Below, in pieces: positions 1 to 11,140 of a stretch of 64,000 nt of DNA (position 1 is its first letter; the number at the start of each line of letters is the position of its first letter). Where the stretch lies: NCBI GenBank assembly GCA_946902875.1, contig OX336343.1, positions 22,119,596 through 22,183,595 of the forward strand. The letters are read 5' to 3'. The position numbers and the translations under genes were made by a program. The DNA comes from Nematopogon swammerdamellus (taxonomy: Eukaryota > Arthropoda > Insecta > Lepidoptera > Adelidae). Below the pieces are notes generated by a model, which made no database searches, was not told the origin of the DNA, and saw only the letters and a list, made by a program, of their open reading frames with translations.

Positions 1-89
1 AAAGACCTTATATAGCATAAAGAACTGTACAGTACCTATCCCTACATATTATAAGATTCAACTTCTGCCATCTGTATGTATGTATGTAC
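1..89 (+). repeat. Fragment of an interspersed repeat
   Basis: The stretch ending in TGTATGTATGTATG resembles 39725-39780 (ATATAACATTCAACGTCTGCC then TATGTATGTATG). It looks like the leading part of a Helitron-like repeat cut by the following SINE. No coding content is visible. Confidence 0.4.
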
Positions 90-255
90 GTCAGCCTCGG
101 TAGCTCAGTGGTGCCGTGGGTCGACTGTCGGTCGTGATCATAAGCATACCTGAGCGCGGTCAGTGCCTACTTGGATGGGTGATCGTTGGAGGCTGACCGT
201 GGGTTGGATTCCACGTAAAACTGTAGGCCCCTTCCCTTCTTACTTTACTCCTTCT
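90..255 (+). mobile_element. SINE-B, tRNA/5S head, 3'-truncated
   Basis: It starts GTCAGCCTCGGTAGCTCAGTGG, a pol III A-box-like tRNA start. It continues into a 5S rRNA-like segment (GCGCGGTCAGTGCC, then CTTGGATGGGTGATCG, a 5S box C). The body stops after the CCCTTCCCTTCTTAC stretch. This is an old truncated copy. Confidence 0.75.
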
Positions 256-270
256 TACCCCTTTTTACCT

Positions 271-296
271 CCCGTACGGATACGGCACCCTAAAAA
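271..296 (+). repeat. 3'-end fragment of the GGGTTCC repeat
   Basis: CCCGTACGGATACGGCACCC followed by TAAAAA matches the 3' terminus of the repeat seen intact at 12553-12905 (GATACGGAACCCTAAAAA type), with one change. Confidence 0.6.
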
Positions 297-324
297 GGCT
301 TTCGCGAACTCCCGTAGTAGACTT

Positions 325-540
325 TGGAAATATGCCAGCCGGTGTTCAATATCGACTACTTTGGTGCGTCGGCGGATCGCCTCTTTACGCACCATATCGC
401 GTATCGATAGTCCCAGCATGGCTCGCTCCATTGCTCGCTGAGTAACTTTCAACCTTTGGCCAACAACAGCGACCGTCAGAGTTCACGTTTTACACCCGTA
501 CGTCATAACCGGGAAGCGGAAAATTTTGCGGACGTTCAGA
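325..540 (-). pseudogene. RTE-type retrotransposon reverse transcriptase fragment
   Basis: The minus-strand translation contains VMTYGCKT, then KVTQRAMERAMLGLSIRD and IRRRTKVVDI, which is the C-terminal region of RTE-clade reverse transcriptase ORFs in Lepidoptera. A TGA stop follows VMTYGCKT, and the downstream WQWAGH part is lost after a frameshift, so this is a dead 5'- and 3'-truncated copy. Confidence 0.75.
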
Positions 541-544
541 CCTC

Positions 545-2036
545 AGAGCGTACCTTCTCGTGTGTCTGATTTCAAATAAGGAACACCCCCAAATATGTCT
601 TGAACTAATAACGGTCGTTCTCCAAACATTCAATCGCAGCGAAGTATATACCTACGAAAAAACAATTCAGAGCCGTCCAAAAGTTTGTGTAAATTTACAC
701 CAGTTTACACGAAAGCGTGTCGGATGAATTTACACAAATGAGGCTGAGTTTACACGGAGATTTCTCACGCGGAAGGCGCGCGCCTCATCTGGACGATGCG
801 TGAATCAGAGTGTTTGATATGAATCCAAGACAATGGCGGGCGAGAAGTCGCACTCTTATAACAGGGTGATTGGCCAAACTGTTATTATGAAACCTGGCGA
901 TACATGCGGACGATCTCATTCAATACATAAATGTTGTAAGCACGGAAGACGTTAACTGTCGAAACTTCACCGAAAAGCCAACCAAGAAAGATATTAGTAA
1001 AAACGTACCAATAACATTCGTCGGTCGCCCGCTGGCCACATAGCGTCAACCTTCCCCCACCCGATCGATACCACCCAATCAGAGCGCGCGCCGTCCCCTC
1101 CGCTACCAACCAACGGAGCTGGTTCTCATACAAGAATTGGACAGTCCATGCCAAACTCTTCTCCCTTGCTGGCTCTGCTTCCAATCTCTATCTCGCTCAC
1201 ATAGGGGAAAGTTGCTATGATTGGACCACATAACTTCCTTGCTTATTTTCTCGTAAAGTCTGCATGATAATAACTTAAAACTGATACTTTGTGACTTAAT
1301 AAAATGTTGCCAGTGTGCGAAGTTTTTGAAATATTTAGTTGGTCCAATTACAGAGCTGGTCCAATGATCGCAACCTTCCCCTATGTACGTTTCAATCCAG
1401 CCCTGGTGATCCTTCTCGCTCGCACGCACATGTCCCTCTACACACTCTACACACACGTGGTGGGCCGCGTAGTGACGTTAAGAACAATCGTACGCATTGT
1501 CAGTCTAATGAAATGAATGAGAAAGGCGATCATTTTGCTCAGAGATGGCGCCAACCTGATAAGTCGGTGACCCCGGCTGGAGTGGAATGCAACACAGATT
1601 AAATTTGTACAGTACATACAACCTTGTGAGACAAGTTACGCGTGACGGCAGCTAAGGGTCATGCAGTTTATTCGTGAAGGGTTAAAGATAGAAAACCTTA
1701 AGATAAACAAACCTTAGGTGTGTACTGTACTAGACTCACAGAGAGAAAGAGTGGTTTAACAGGGAGGTTCTTTCGTAGAAAAATTGACCTCGTCACTGGG
1801 GATACGGACATAACAAGCGAAATTCGTTCGTTTGGTTCGCAAAATTAAAGAAGAATATATTCTTTCGTGTTTTTCGAGTATATACAAAGTCAACCGAACA
1901 CACCGGCCAAAGGCTGCTAAGGGAATCGATCCCCTTCATTCCATTACTACTCTAACGAATTGTTTTTCCCCTAGGTATCAAATTAAGAAACGACTGTTTT
2001 TTTTCTCTAGGTTTCAAATTATGAACGCCGTACTTT
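545..2036. other. Intron sequence, no gene
   Basis: No supported coding region. An imperfect inverted repeat lies at about 1197-1237 and 1353-1388 (GGTCCAATNATNGCAACNTTCCCC and its complement), so 1190-1400 may be an old foldback element. The short ORFs here match no family I recognise. Confidence 0.5.
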
Positions 2037-2270
2037 AACGTACAGTTCTCTCAAAACTTTAATGCCGCTCGACTTACCTGCGCAGTCAACGAATTTTATG
2101 TCATTCATAATTCGTAGAACATAGGGTAGACTTTAATGTCGCTCGCATCTTGGGTTCGCTCATGTGCAATGAAGCAATTATCTACACTATGATCTACGAA
2201 TGATGACCTAAAATTCGTCGACTGCGCAGGTAGGCCGAGCGGCATTTAAGTTTTGAGGGAACTGTACGTT
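2037..2270. mobile_element. Foldback MITE with about 75-bp inverted repeats
   Basis: The left end AACGTACAGTTCTCTCAAAA recurs as its reverse complement at the right end. The inverted repeats extend through GCCGCTCG and CTGCGCAG to AATTCGTAGA. No clear target duplication was found. CAG|GTAAGT occurs by chance in the left arm read on the minus strand. Confidence 0.7.
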
Positions 2271-4374
2271 CCATTCGAGAGATATGTGCGGCTGCAACGA
2301 GATAAACTAATGCAGATGCAGAGTCCGAGAGTCGAGCCAAATGGGACCGCAAGCGCGCCCGTGTCAATGTTCAGCATAACACGAGGTGGAATAACACGAA
2401 ATAACTTTCAATTTGCCGCGATGCATTCTTTTTTCGAATTCAGAATGCTCGCACACAGAACTGGCACAAACAAGCATGTAAAAATGTCACTCGACGAAAT
2501 AAACAAGCCTGCAGAAAAGACTGAACGACGACGCCGAAGCCGATGCAGCAGCCCAGATTTTAATTGTCGACGCGGATTTTTTCGGCGGCTACCTTACGCA
2601 ACGACTGCCCCGCCCGGAGCCTATCTGGGTCAAACCGACACAAAATAAATTCTTTTCCATGCACTGAATCAACGTGCACAAACTAGTACGCACTATGACG
2701 AAATTGCCGGAGAAAATTCCTACATTCTCAGATTATCACAAATTACTTGAGATAGTAAACCTGATCGCAGACAATGGGCGTTTCGAAGATGGATTGCTCT
2801 CGGGTTTGTCGAGTTGGACAATCAACTCGTTCGCTTTCGATTCAGTTACTAGGGTTACAAGTTTTAATTGTGGCTTTCCTTGTGGATAAACGCTGAATCA
2901 TTCAACTGTCTTCCTCGTTGATGTGTAAACATTATGTCGGGACCACGAGGATGTTTCGGGGCTGGGTTGAATTGTTATTTGGTTATAGTGAGGCTAGTAG
3001 CAGTGACTCGTGCGTATTATGCAGTCTCGCCACGTAACTCAAACTGTTGTTTGAAATTTTCCATTTCTACTGATTCAGCTGCTGCTGCTTTAACATCAAT
3101 TAATATCTCAAGATTGGAACGTGCCGAGCGACGTAATTAATAATCGTTTAACTGTGACCGACCGAATGTTGCTTACCCGCTGTGCAAGTTATAATAGTCG
3201 TCGTTATAGTCGAGGAAAAATAACAATAAATGAGTATATTTTATTTTCCTACGTAATCTTGCCGATTTGGTTGAACATGCAGAGAAAATATTAGAAAAAA
3301 TAAATAAAAAATCCCTTACAATAAATCCTCCTATGGTGAAAAACTAGCTATGTTATATTTATGGTACTTGTTTACGTAATTATATTAAAATTTAAATACG
3401 ATTAGGTTACGATACATTCGTCTTCATGTTGTAGGTAGACAATGAGTCTTACACAATCGCACATTTGGTGATAGTCTAGAAAAATAGTCCAGAAGTAAAC
3501 CTTGTAAATCTTTTTTTTTTTTAGATTGTTCTATTGCGTGATTCGTTAGAGTGGGGATTTTATCATTTATTTATGTTTTATGAATAATGTCCTCGAATAT
3601 TTTACCAAAAGTGCAATTAATCCGTAATCAACTTTAAATCTTTATTGTATCTAAACTTCAGCCAATGAACGTCGATAATGAACTGACAGTTACTAAAGTA
3701 CATATACAACATATCAAGCACTTACGAGTTGTAGGTGAACCCAATGAAGGTGAAGAAATACAGGCTCACTACTAACATTTTTATTGCGATTATGCAGCTC
3801 AGTCTAAAAAAATTCACGATCCCCATACATTTTTATGGCGGTAAATTCGAAACATGGGTATCATAAAATGTTTTTCGACATTTCGGAAAAATACCAACGC
3901 CGAAAACTGTCCAGAGCCACCTCTTAAAATGTTGTCATTGCTAAATAAGCCTTTATAATATTAAGCGATCTGGTCAAATTAATGGATAGCAGTAATGTAA
4001 TGATATGCGACAATAACACTACACATTTCTGAAATATCCTAAAACAATGAAGGATCGAAAAGAATCTACAAACCTATTGTGCTGTAACACTGATGGAAGA
4101 ACCTAAAAACCTCATTCTAGCTACTCGACAAAACCCCATAGCAGCACAAGAACTAATCTCCCATTTGCATTAACTAAACGAATAAATTATGCAATGCTAA
4201 CAGTGCAATTATGCGCACGCGATTCCAACTTATAGCTATTTACGTCAAAGGAACTCTCATTCATTCTCTAGTTTTCTTTCAATTCCAACATACCATGCAG
4301 AAATCCCTTCAAAATAGAAAACTATACCACTTTATTTGATCGAAGTATTGAACAAACAAATGTATGAATAAATA
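2271..4374. other. Intron sequence, no gene
   Basis: AT-rich sequence with no recognisable coding, RNA or repeat feature. A 131-codon ORF at 2253-2648 starts inside the foldback element, has no recognisable domain and is treated as chance. Confidence 0.5.
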
Positions 4375-4644
4375 GCCGAGGCTGCTATGCGGTCATCTTA
4401 CATCCAGTACGGTGGTACCAACCCAGTCTGCTATATTTTGAGTCTACCACCTAGTAAGGGGCAAGTGAAGGAACCTACAGTTTTACACTGGTTCCGAAAC
4501 GGTGAAGCAGCAAGTGTATGCATTTAGGGTAGGTTAGGTCTGCAAGTGTTTTTTTTTAGAAAAAAAAATCGTCAGCCTGGTTCGAACCTCAAACCTGAAA
4601 TAAAGAGTCCAAGCCAAGACCGCGCCGACCATACCCGCCGCTTG
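4375..4644 (-). mobile_element. SINE-A copy, 3'-truncated
   Basis: Reading the minus strand: a diverged tRNA-like head at the right edge (GGCGGGTATGGTC), a decayed ACCAATGAG region, then GTAAAACTGTAGGTTCC, the ACTAGGTGGTAG core and GATGGCCGCATAGCAGCC. The last third and the A-tail are missing. Confidence 0.75.
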
Positions 4645-4751
4645 ATCACCGTTTCTATTCTAATGCTAAAAATAAACTATTAAAACACATGCGACAGGAA
4701 ACAGAATAAGGATGTCGCACACTAGGGCCAGATAAGATATGCCTTATTGAG

Positions 4752-5545
4752 CTACTAGACTTTGGACAACCATTACTAATGGTTGTAATCAATAGTCCAT
4801 TAGCATGCGGGGCGAATACGGTGTATGTACAAAAAACTGTGGGAGAACCTTCTAACTCTAGATGGATCAGTGATCTGTGATGGGAGAATTTTAAAATTTG
4901 GAATTAAGAGACAGAGATGTTGAATAGAAAATTCCTTACAAAGTCGAAATTGTTACATTGTGCCGAACAGTTTTGAAGCAATCGTTGGACAACCATTAGC
5001 ATGCGGGGCGAACATGGTGTACGAGTATGTACAAAAACAGTGGGTGAACCTTCTAAATCTAACAGTGATCTGATCTGTGATTTGATGAGAGAATTTGAAA
5101 ATTTGGAATTAAGAGAGACACAGATGTTGAATAGAAAATTCCAACAAAGTCGAAATTGTTACATTGTGCCGAACAGTTTTGAAGCAATCGTTGAACAACC
5201 ATTAGCATGCGGGGCGAACACGGTGTACGAGTATGTACAAAAACAGTGGGTGAACCTTCTAACTCTAACAGTGATCTGATCTGTGATGGGAGAATTCGAA
5301 AATTTTGAATTAAGAGACACAGATGTTGAATAGAAAATTCAATACAAAGTCGAAATTGTTACATTGTACCGAACAGTTTTGAAGCAATCGTTGGACAACC
5401 ATTAGCAGGTGAACCTTCTAACTCTAACAGTGATCTGATCTGTGTTGAGAGAATTTGAAAATTTCGAATTAGAGACACAGATGTTGAATAGAGTCGAAAC
5501 CATACAAAGTCGAAATTGTTATTGAAAAGTTTTGAAGCAATAGTT
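4752..5545. repeat. Tandem array, about 200-bp unit, four units
   Basis: Units begin near 4799, 4995, 5201 and 5401 with ATTAGCATGCGGGGCGAA (the last with a deletion). Each contains CTTCTAACTCTAACAGTGATC, GATGTTGAATAGAAAATTC and GTTACATTGTGCCGAACAG. One frame stays open across units 2 and 3 (5001-5279), but units 1 and 4 break it. Confidence 0.85.
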
Positions 5546-5788
5546 CGAATGCGTTAGTGCGCGAGCCGAGGGAGCACGACACGCCCTTAATATTAATTTA
5601 AACGTCTTCTTCATTGGAGTCAAGTCAATCAACTAACCACAGCAACTAACCATTAAAGACGTTTGAAACGAACACGCGGTATCCGTGTGCACGATAATAT
5701 AAACTAGTTTCAAGTAAGTGTCGTCTCTTATCGCGCAGGCCAGCTCGTAAACCCATATCGCATCGGGTAATTGACAGAAAACAATATG

Positions 5789-6108
5789 AGTATGGCAGAT
5801 TCTGAGGGGCCAAAGCATATGTTCCGACCAGCCAATATAATCTCCGATGCGGTACGTGCCACAACGAAGACTTCCCTTTGGATTGCTGGATATACTGGAC
5901 GAGAGAAGACTGCTACCGCCTGGTAAGGGGCAACGGAAGGAACCTACAGTTTTACACCGGTTCCGAACGGTGAAGCAGCATGTGTAGGTGTGTACGTAAT
6001 TTTTTCCGTCAGAAAAAAAAACTCATTGGTGCACGCCGATTGGATTCGAGCCTCGGACCCCTCGCAAAAGAAGCCGAGACGCCCTGATCACTCGGCCACC
6101 CGTCGCTT
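5789..6108 (-). mobile_element. SINE-A copy, internally deleted
   Basis: The minus strand runs from AAGCGACGGGTGGCCGAGTG at the right edge through ACCGGTGTAAAACTGTAGG to the 3' region GGCCCCTCAGAATCTGCC. The GATGGCCGCATAGCAGCC segment is deleted. No A-tail is left. Confidence 0.75.
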
Positions 6109-7010
6109 AAACTCACTGATAAAATAAATCTCAAAGAGTCAATGCCGCTTTCTCTGTCGGGCCGGCCGGCCCGATAAACGCATCGGATAGGACCGAGGTC
6201 AGTCTTCGTCACTATCCAGTTTTGCAGCGGTTACCTCATGAAAGCTAGCTTTTTTCTGCGCAGCAGGCCATAATCGTGCCGTAATAAGGCTCGTCAATTA
6301 ACTCGCGCCGAAGCGGCCATTTTATGATTATGCGTTATTAAACAACATTGCAAAGTTTAAACATTAAAACACTGGCTCATTAATCGAAGACATTTAAGAG
6401 CATGGTGTACCCGCACCGGCTCCCATACTGTACTTCATCCCATAATGAGGCTTACAACAGTTACAATACGCTCTTAAGGAAATGGGTATTTTTTGCAATT
6501 TGGGTTGCGGAAAAGTAGTCGCATTTCTACAAATGTATTTCAGAGTTGTGGCAGCCCGCAGTACCGGCGATTTGACAACACTTCATTGAAACAATAACAA
6601 GTGAACAATGAACAAATTAAAAAGGCAAGACCACAAACAATTGAAGACCATGTCACTAAAATATACGGTGCCGTCGTCGTCACTGCCAGAAATATGTCTC
6701 GAGACGAAGGCCCGACGCGAACGTGAAACGTGAATCTATGGGTTTGTATGAAAATACACGCATCAAGGTCCTTCATAGACTTGATGCCGGAGATAAAAAT
6801 TGTCAGTGCACGCATGTCCTATGGTGGACAGACAAGCGCGAGACTATCGGGCGTGAACAACTAGACAGGCTAACTTACCTAAAAAAACGCTTTCTGATTA
6901 GTTGAAATCGAGCGAGTTTTTAGGTGAATGAGCGTGTGATCGTTTCCCGGCACACACGCTTGTTAATTCCACATCGTTGATTAAAAATAATGATTAATAG
7001 CAAATTTTTT
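6109..7010. other. Intron sequence with a possible splice-site pair
   Basis: No supported gene. A 60-codon plus-strand ORF at 6723-6905 faintly resembles a pogo/CENP-B helix-turn-helix start, but this is too weak to call. On the minus strand TTTTTTTAG|GTAAGT occurs at 6879/6878. Confidence 0.4.
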
Positions 7011-7250
7011 TAGGGTTTTTAACAATGAATTGTTAATTACAGTCCCATAGTACTCATCTTCCCTATCACTTAGGGCTCAGAGTCCCTAAGGCATAGAGAA
7101 CGCTTAACGAAATCTAACAAAATTACTAAATCCCTCTCACTTGGGCTCGCCAACAGTTTATGTATACTAAAAAACAAATTGAGTCTATCCACCCTAAAAC
7201 GACGTCCGCAATTTCCTCCGTAATTCCTCTTTCTGACCACACTCCATCAG
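7011..7250 (+). repeat. Interspersed repeat R1
   Basis: This segment recurs inverted at about 53570-53765. Both copies share TTAGGG, CAGAGTCCCTAAGG, ATAGAGAACGCT, TCTCACTTGGGCTCGCCAAC and ACAAATTGAGTCT. Class unknown, with no terminal repeats or coding sequence seen. Confidence 0.65.
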
Positions 7251-7345
7251 CAAATGGTACATGTCATCCTCCTTGTTATGTGCACCCATCACAATTTGGA
7301 GAATCTCTGTCTCTCTTTCATCAGGAATTTAAATGTATTCAATGG
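7220..7345 (-). pseudogene. Possible LINE C-terminal relic
   Basis: One minus-strand frame reads LQIVMGAHNKEDDMYHLLME, which resembles the tail of insect LINE reverse transcriptase ORFs, where an HLL.EC motif is common. It is short and isolated, so only tentative. Confidence 0.35.
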
Positions 7346-7547
7346 AATGTGACTAGAACGAAGTCTTAGAGCTAGCACTATTTCAGGCCTTCGTAAATTG
7401 CACGCAGCACCTCCGCTTAAGCCTCGTCTAACAGTTGGATTATTTTTCGAATTCTCATACAGTTGACCGGCAGCCTTCATTTAAGCCGAATGTGGTGAAA
7501 ACGGTCCTAAGTTCGGAAGAGCTCGGCAGAGGAAGGAGTATACATAC

Positions 7548-7669
7548 CGCGCCGGATCCCTTGGGCTTGGATGCGGCGACGTACGCCAGGTACTGTATCA
7601 CTTTCTTGGTATTCTCTGTCTTGCCGGCGCCAGATTCACCGGTGCACAATATCGACTGGTCCTCACGAT
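7548..7669 (-). CDS. zip: Non-muscle myosin heavy chain, P-loop exon
   Basis: Internal coding exon of the non-muscle myosin II heavy chain, the actin-based motor of cell division and morphogenesis. The minus strand reads TTTGTTTCAG|ATCGTGAGG at the acceptor and GGCGCG|GTATGT at the donor. With one base from the previous exon it encodes 41 residues: [10 protein letters not shown], then the ATP-binding P-loop GESGAGKT, then [20 protein letters not shown] and SGA. It ends in phase 0 inside surface loop 1. The [19 protein letters not shown] wording matches fly Zipper rather than muscle Mhc. The phase agrees exactly with the exon at 11555-11711. In Drosophila an alternative exon is inserted at this point of loop 1. 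The next motor exon is not found in the 7.5 kb left of it, so it lies outside the window. Confidence 0.96.
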
Positions 7670-7798
7670 CTGAAACAAACACAGCGCATTGGTGTACGGA
7701 TTGGTGAAGGATCCACAACGCTTTCATTTCTCAATCCTTGCCACTACATCTCCTTTCAGACCACAACGCTCTCGCACAACACTATCATTAATAAATAA

Positions 7799-8008
7799 TC
7801 AATACTAATAATAGATCTGTAAGGGATGGTCATGGAGTAAGTTACTTTATTATTTTATGAGATATTTTCCGGTTACGCTAAGATGTGGCTGGCTCTCATA
7901 CAAACCGAATTGTTCCGCGCGCCGAAATAAAGGTACGGTAGCGGGCTTACTTACTTTCTTCTTTTTAAATACGAATTTCACGCGAGCGAAGCCGCGGGAA
8001 AAAGCTAG
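7799..8008 (+). mobile_element. Short non-autonomous Helitron
   Basis: It begins TCAATACTAATAATAGATCT after an A and ends with a CGCG-stem hairpin (CACGCGAGCGAAGCCGCGGG), then AAAAAGCTAG, followed by T. That is Helitron geometry: 5' TC, 3' hairpin plus CTRR, insertion between A and T. Relative to 31909-32284 it lacks about 165 bp internally. Confidence 0.85.
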
Positions 8009-8405
8009 TAAATAATAAAAACCGGACAATTATGTGGTTGTACGGAATCTTCGCCGGTATTTTTTTAATTCACCTGCGTACTATCATAGCCACTCTTACA
8101 CCTACATATAAATCTTGAGACGAGAATGTTGACGCTCTTTGTGGAATGTAAGAAAACTTTAGAATAAAAAAAAAATCACTTCGATAATTTCTGAGGTGTG
8201 GCTCACTGCACTTGATATTTACGAGGTTTTCTGGCTTTCGATCATCGCTATCTACACTAGAATCATTATCTAGTTCGACAGCTATCGTTAAGATTCTTGG
8301 AACTGTTGACTTTCAAAGTGGGCTTGTCGACCGGTTCAAATTCAGCAAAAAATTGTCGCTGTAACAAATACACTTGCATCCGAACATCATGAAAAGTTGC
8401 CTATT
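8009..8405. other. Intron sequence, nothing recognised
   Basis: AT-rich sequence with short homopolymer runs. No gene or repeat is supported. Confidence 0.5.
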
Positions 8406-8585
8406 GACCACAACTTCACACCGGCTGATGGATGGAGACATCGGGCACTTGACCACAACTTCACACCGGCTGATGGATGGAGACAGCGGGCCCTGGACCA
8501 TAACTCCACATCGGCTGATGGATGGAGACAGCGGGCCCTGGACCACAACTCCACATCGGCTGATGGATGGAGACAGCGGGCCTAC
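8406..8585. repeat. Minisatellite, 4 x 45 bp
   Basis: Four exact-length 45-bp units start at 8406, 8451, 8496 and 8541. Each has GACCACAACT, CCGGCTGATGGATGGAGACA and GCGGGCCCTG or close variants. Because 45 is a multiple of 3, frames stay open on both strands, which explains the overlapping ORFs. Confidence 0.95.
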
Positions 8586-9149
8586 GGCCTAACATATGTT
8601 AGTTTTCGTTCACTGTTCACTTTATGGGTATCACATCTCCCCCCGAAATCTTTGGAATTTTAAATTCCGACGTATTTTTCGGCGCATTCGAATTTTGCCG
8701 CCGCGCCGCCACCGCCGTTCGTATGTGTATCGCGAAATGTCGCAACCCTTTTACCATAATTCAAAACGTGGCTCTTCTACTAGCCAACTAGCCTCTGTCT
8801 GGGCTGGCACAGTTCATCCACCCCCCAAATACAAATCCTGGCTACACGCCTGGTGGTGAGCCAGCTACACCTCCGTTTCGGAACTCGGTGCGATGTCAGT
8901 GATTCCCCTTGGCCAATTCGGCTGGCAACATTGTGATATAGGGCGAGCTCAAGTTGTCGCGACTACCAGCCTAGTAGATACATAGTAATGCGGCGAGAGA
9001 TAGGAGAACTGAAGGCGTCGTGTAAAACGTGCGTAATTTGAATGGAAACTTGTTTCGATGCGGGCGCGTTAGCTTTGACTATGATAAAAGAACGGCCTGT
9101 GCACGAGCTGATTTTGTATGCTTATGAAATATTTTGGGGCTGCACCTGG
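8586..9149. other. Intron sequence, no gene
   Basis: Moderately GC-rich stretch around 8680-8730 (CGCCGCGCCGCCACCGCCG). No domain, RNA or repeat could be assigned. Confidence 0.45.
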
Positions 9150-9311
9150 ATAACCGAAAATAGTTTGTGTCTTCCGTCCAGTTCAGTGTAGCCGGCACGA
9201 CCGAAGGGAAGTACTGACGTGGCACCAAGTTCACCCGGTGTTATGGGCTGACATCGCGGATGTTGTAGGTGATGTAGCCAATAGCCAACTGTGTCAGTTT
9301 CCATAAAAAAA
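9150..9311 (+). mobile_element. SINE-B body, 5'-truncated
   Basis: AATAGTTTGTGTCTTCCGTC through GTGTAGCCGGCACGACCG, CCCGGTGTTATGGGCTGACA and GTGTCAGTTTCCATAAAAAA. There is a small duplication of CCAATAG near the 3' end. Confidence 0.9.
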
Positions 9312-10012
9312 ATGTATGAAGGGAGTCTATGTGGTCAACCAAAAAAAAACCCCCACATTGTTGTAATAACCAATAAATACCACAAAAAGTTACACTTAGC
9401 AACTTGAAAGCCCACGAAAACGAAATAGTGAATGAAACAATTTTAAATTATAAATATTGTGTTCGGTCATATTAAGTGAACATAAAGCTCCACATATGCA
9501 GTCGCATGAGGTGATTACATTACAGCTCTAAGGTAATAGGAATGCTCGTAATCGTATACGTCCAAGACAGGAAAGTTATGGGCATTCAAGTGAAATTCCT
9601 CGGGCCGATATGACAAAACAAGGCTGCACCAAAAACTGCTCTAATGACTCAAGCTAGTTTAAACTTTTCCCCGATTTCAAAGCACACACAGTAAGCTACC
9701 TGTTTAAGGGCCAGTAATACGTGTAATATTAAATTAAAGTAATAAAACAGTTTTTACATTAAATGGAGTACGTAGTGCATTTTTAAATACATATGTATTG
9801 TGTAAAATTACATGGCTATAACAATCGACACTATAATTATAATACTATACGACAGTAATAATAAAGAATCGAATTTAAAATGCTGCTTGCATTTTAAATC
9901 TCTCTATCCAGACAAATAAATCTAATTTACTCACACATTTTTTTTTTGGTGTTTCGCATTCATGTTGTAGTTTATGTATTTAATTCACTTTTTCAAAAAA
10001 AAATTAAAAGGG
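9312..10012. other. AT-rich intron sequence
   Basis: No coding, RNA or repeat feature could be supported. Confidence 0.5.
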
Positions 10013-10168
10013 GCCAACCGAAAAACAGCGCTGTAGGGCACGTTCCTACAGCAACAATGCTGAGTTGGTTTCCTTTTTCTCCTTCAGGTTTCTTTCTGTT
10101 ATCGTTTTTCTTGTTTTCGTTTCATATGTGTACCTATTGGAGAAATAAATATTTTCATTTCATTTCAT
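10013..10168 (+). mobile_element. Retroposon 3' end with (ATTTC)n tail
   Basis: GGGCACGTTCCTACAGCAAC, then AATGCTGAGTTGGTTTCC, a pyrimidine-rich stretch, AGAAATAAAT and a short TTTCA microsatellite. The form is that of a LINE/SINE 3' UTR ending in a simple repeat. Family not identified. Confidence 0.55.
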
Positions 10169-10602
10169 ACAGTAACCAGATTTGTTATATGCTGACCCTT
10201 AACTATTGAAGACCGTGATGCGGTAATTCTTCAGTGTTTATAGCCATTTTGTGAGCTATTGAAGGCCGTCACATCGTCCGTTCCCTTTTCAATAAATATT
10301 AATGTAGTAACAGATACGGTACTTAAAAATAGAGTCGGTGAGACACATTGTAATTTTTTAGGTTTCCATAAATCTAATAAATCTATAAGAAACTAATTCT
10401 ATTACCTCCTAAGATGATGTGATCGCTAATAGTCATCCACTCTCAAGCCTGACTCATTCGTTTAATCTCGGATCAAACGGATCGGACCGAACCAGAGATC
10501 GACATATCGGCCACTTCAACCACCTCAACAAACCATCTCATTGACATGAAATCATTCCAATTTTAATACGTTTTCCATATTTAATATGGAATGATCCTCC
10601 GG

Positions 10603-10905
10603 GGTACTGTGTGGGATCGGTACTTAAAAAGAATAGCCCCACTGCATCTCTCCCCGTGCATGTCGGAAAAGGCGACTAAGAGATAAGGACAAGATGCCGT
10701 GCATAAGAGCGACAGGCTAGCCACCTCTCACCTTGGCACGGTCTTTCCACCGAGTCATGCAGCAGGTGGGCCTTCGTGCCTTACTTGCTGCCTGATAGTT
10801 ATCTTGTCCGAATACTTTGCTAAACTTGATGATCGGTGTTGTGCTGTAATTTACAAGAGTACTTGCAGCACAAAACCGATTACTCTGCTTACCCCGATTG
10901 ACGAG
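10603..10905 (+). mobile_element. LINE-D (RTE 3' UTR) copy
   Basis: It starts with the C-head (TACTGTGTGGGATCGGTAC, AATAGCCCCACTGCATCTCT) and continues AAGATGCCGTGC, CTCACCTTGGCACGG, TTACTTGCTGCCTGATAG, TCGGTGTTGTGCTG and GATTACTCTGCTTACCCC. The same sequence follows an RTE ORF end at 63309, so this is a 5'-truncated LINE 3' UTR. Confidence 0.75.
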
Positions 10906-11140
10906 AAACGGCGTGTGGTGTTTTTATTTTAAATTAAAAGTCCTTCAAGTCGATGGCGGCTCTTATTAATTACTTACCCCATGAATGTTGCTGCCACCCG
11001 AAAATCTCAAAACGTTCCAAGTTTCCTGAAGATAGCTCAGGCCGTTTAGAAGCTATAGGTTGCGACAGACAGACAACAGTCAGGTGATCCTAAATCACCA
11101 GGTCAGGGATTTGATAAGGGCCTCTAGCGGCCCCTTCAAG

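Noticed and set aside
2060..2085. Splice donor or recursive site CAG|GTAAGT (minus)
   Set aside because: It lies in the MITE inverted repeat without a pyrimidine tract. The mirrored arm has the diverged CAGGTAGG.
2253..2648. 131-codon ORF as a gene
   Set aside because: It starts inside a foldback element, shows no domain or splice context, and overlaps nothing conserved.
6723..6905. pogo/CENP-B-like helix-turn-helix fragment
   Set aside because: Only a faint resemblance (IKVLHRLDAGDKN) over about 20 residues; no inverted repeats or further transposase sequence.
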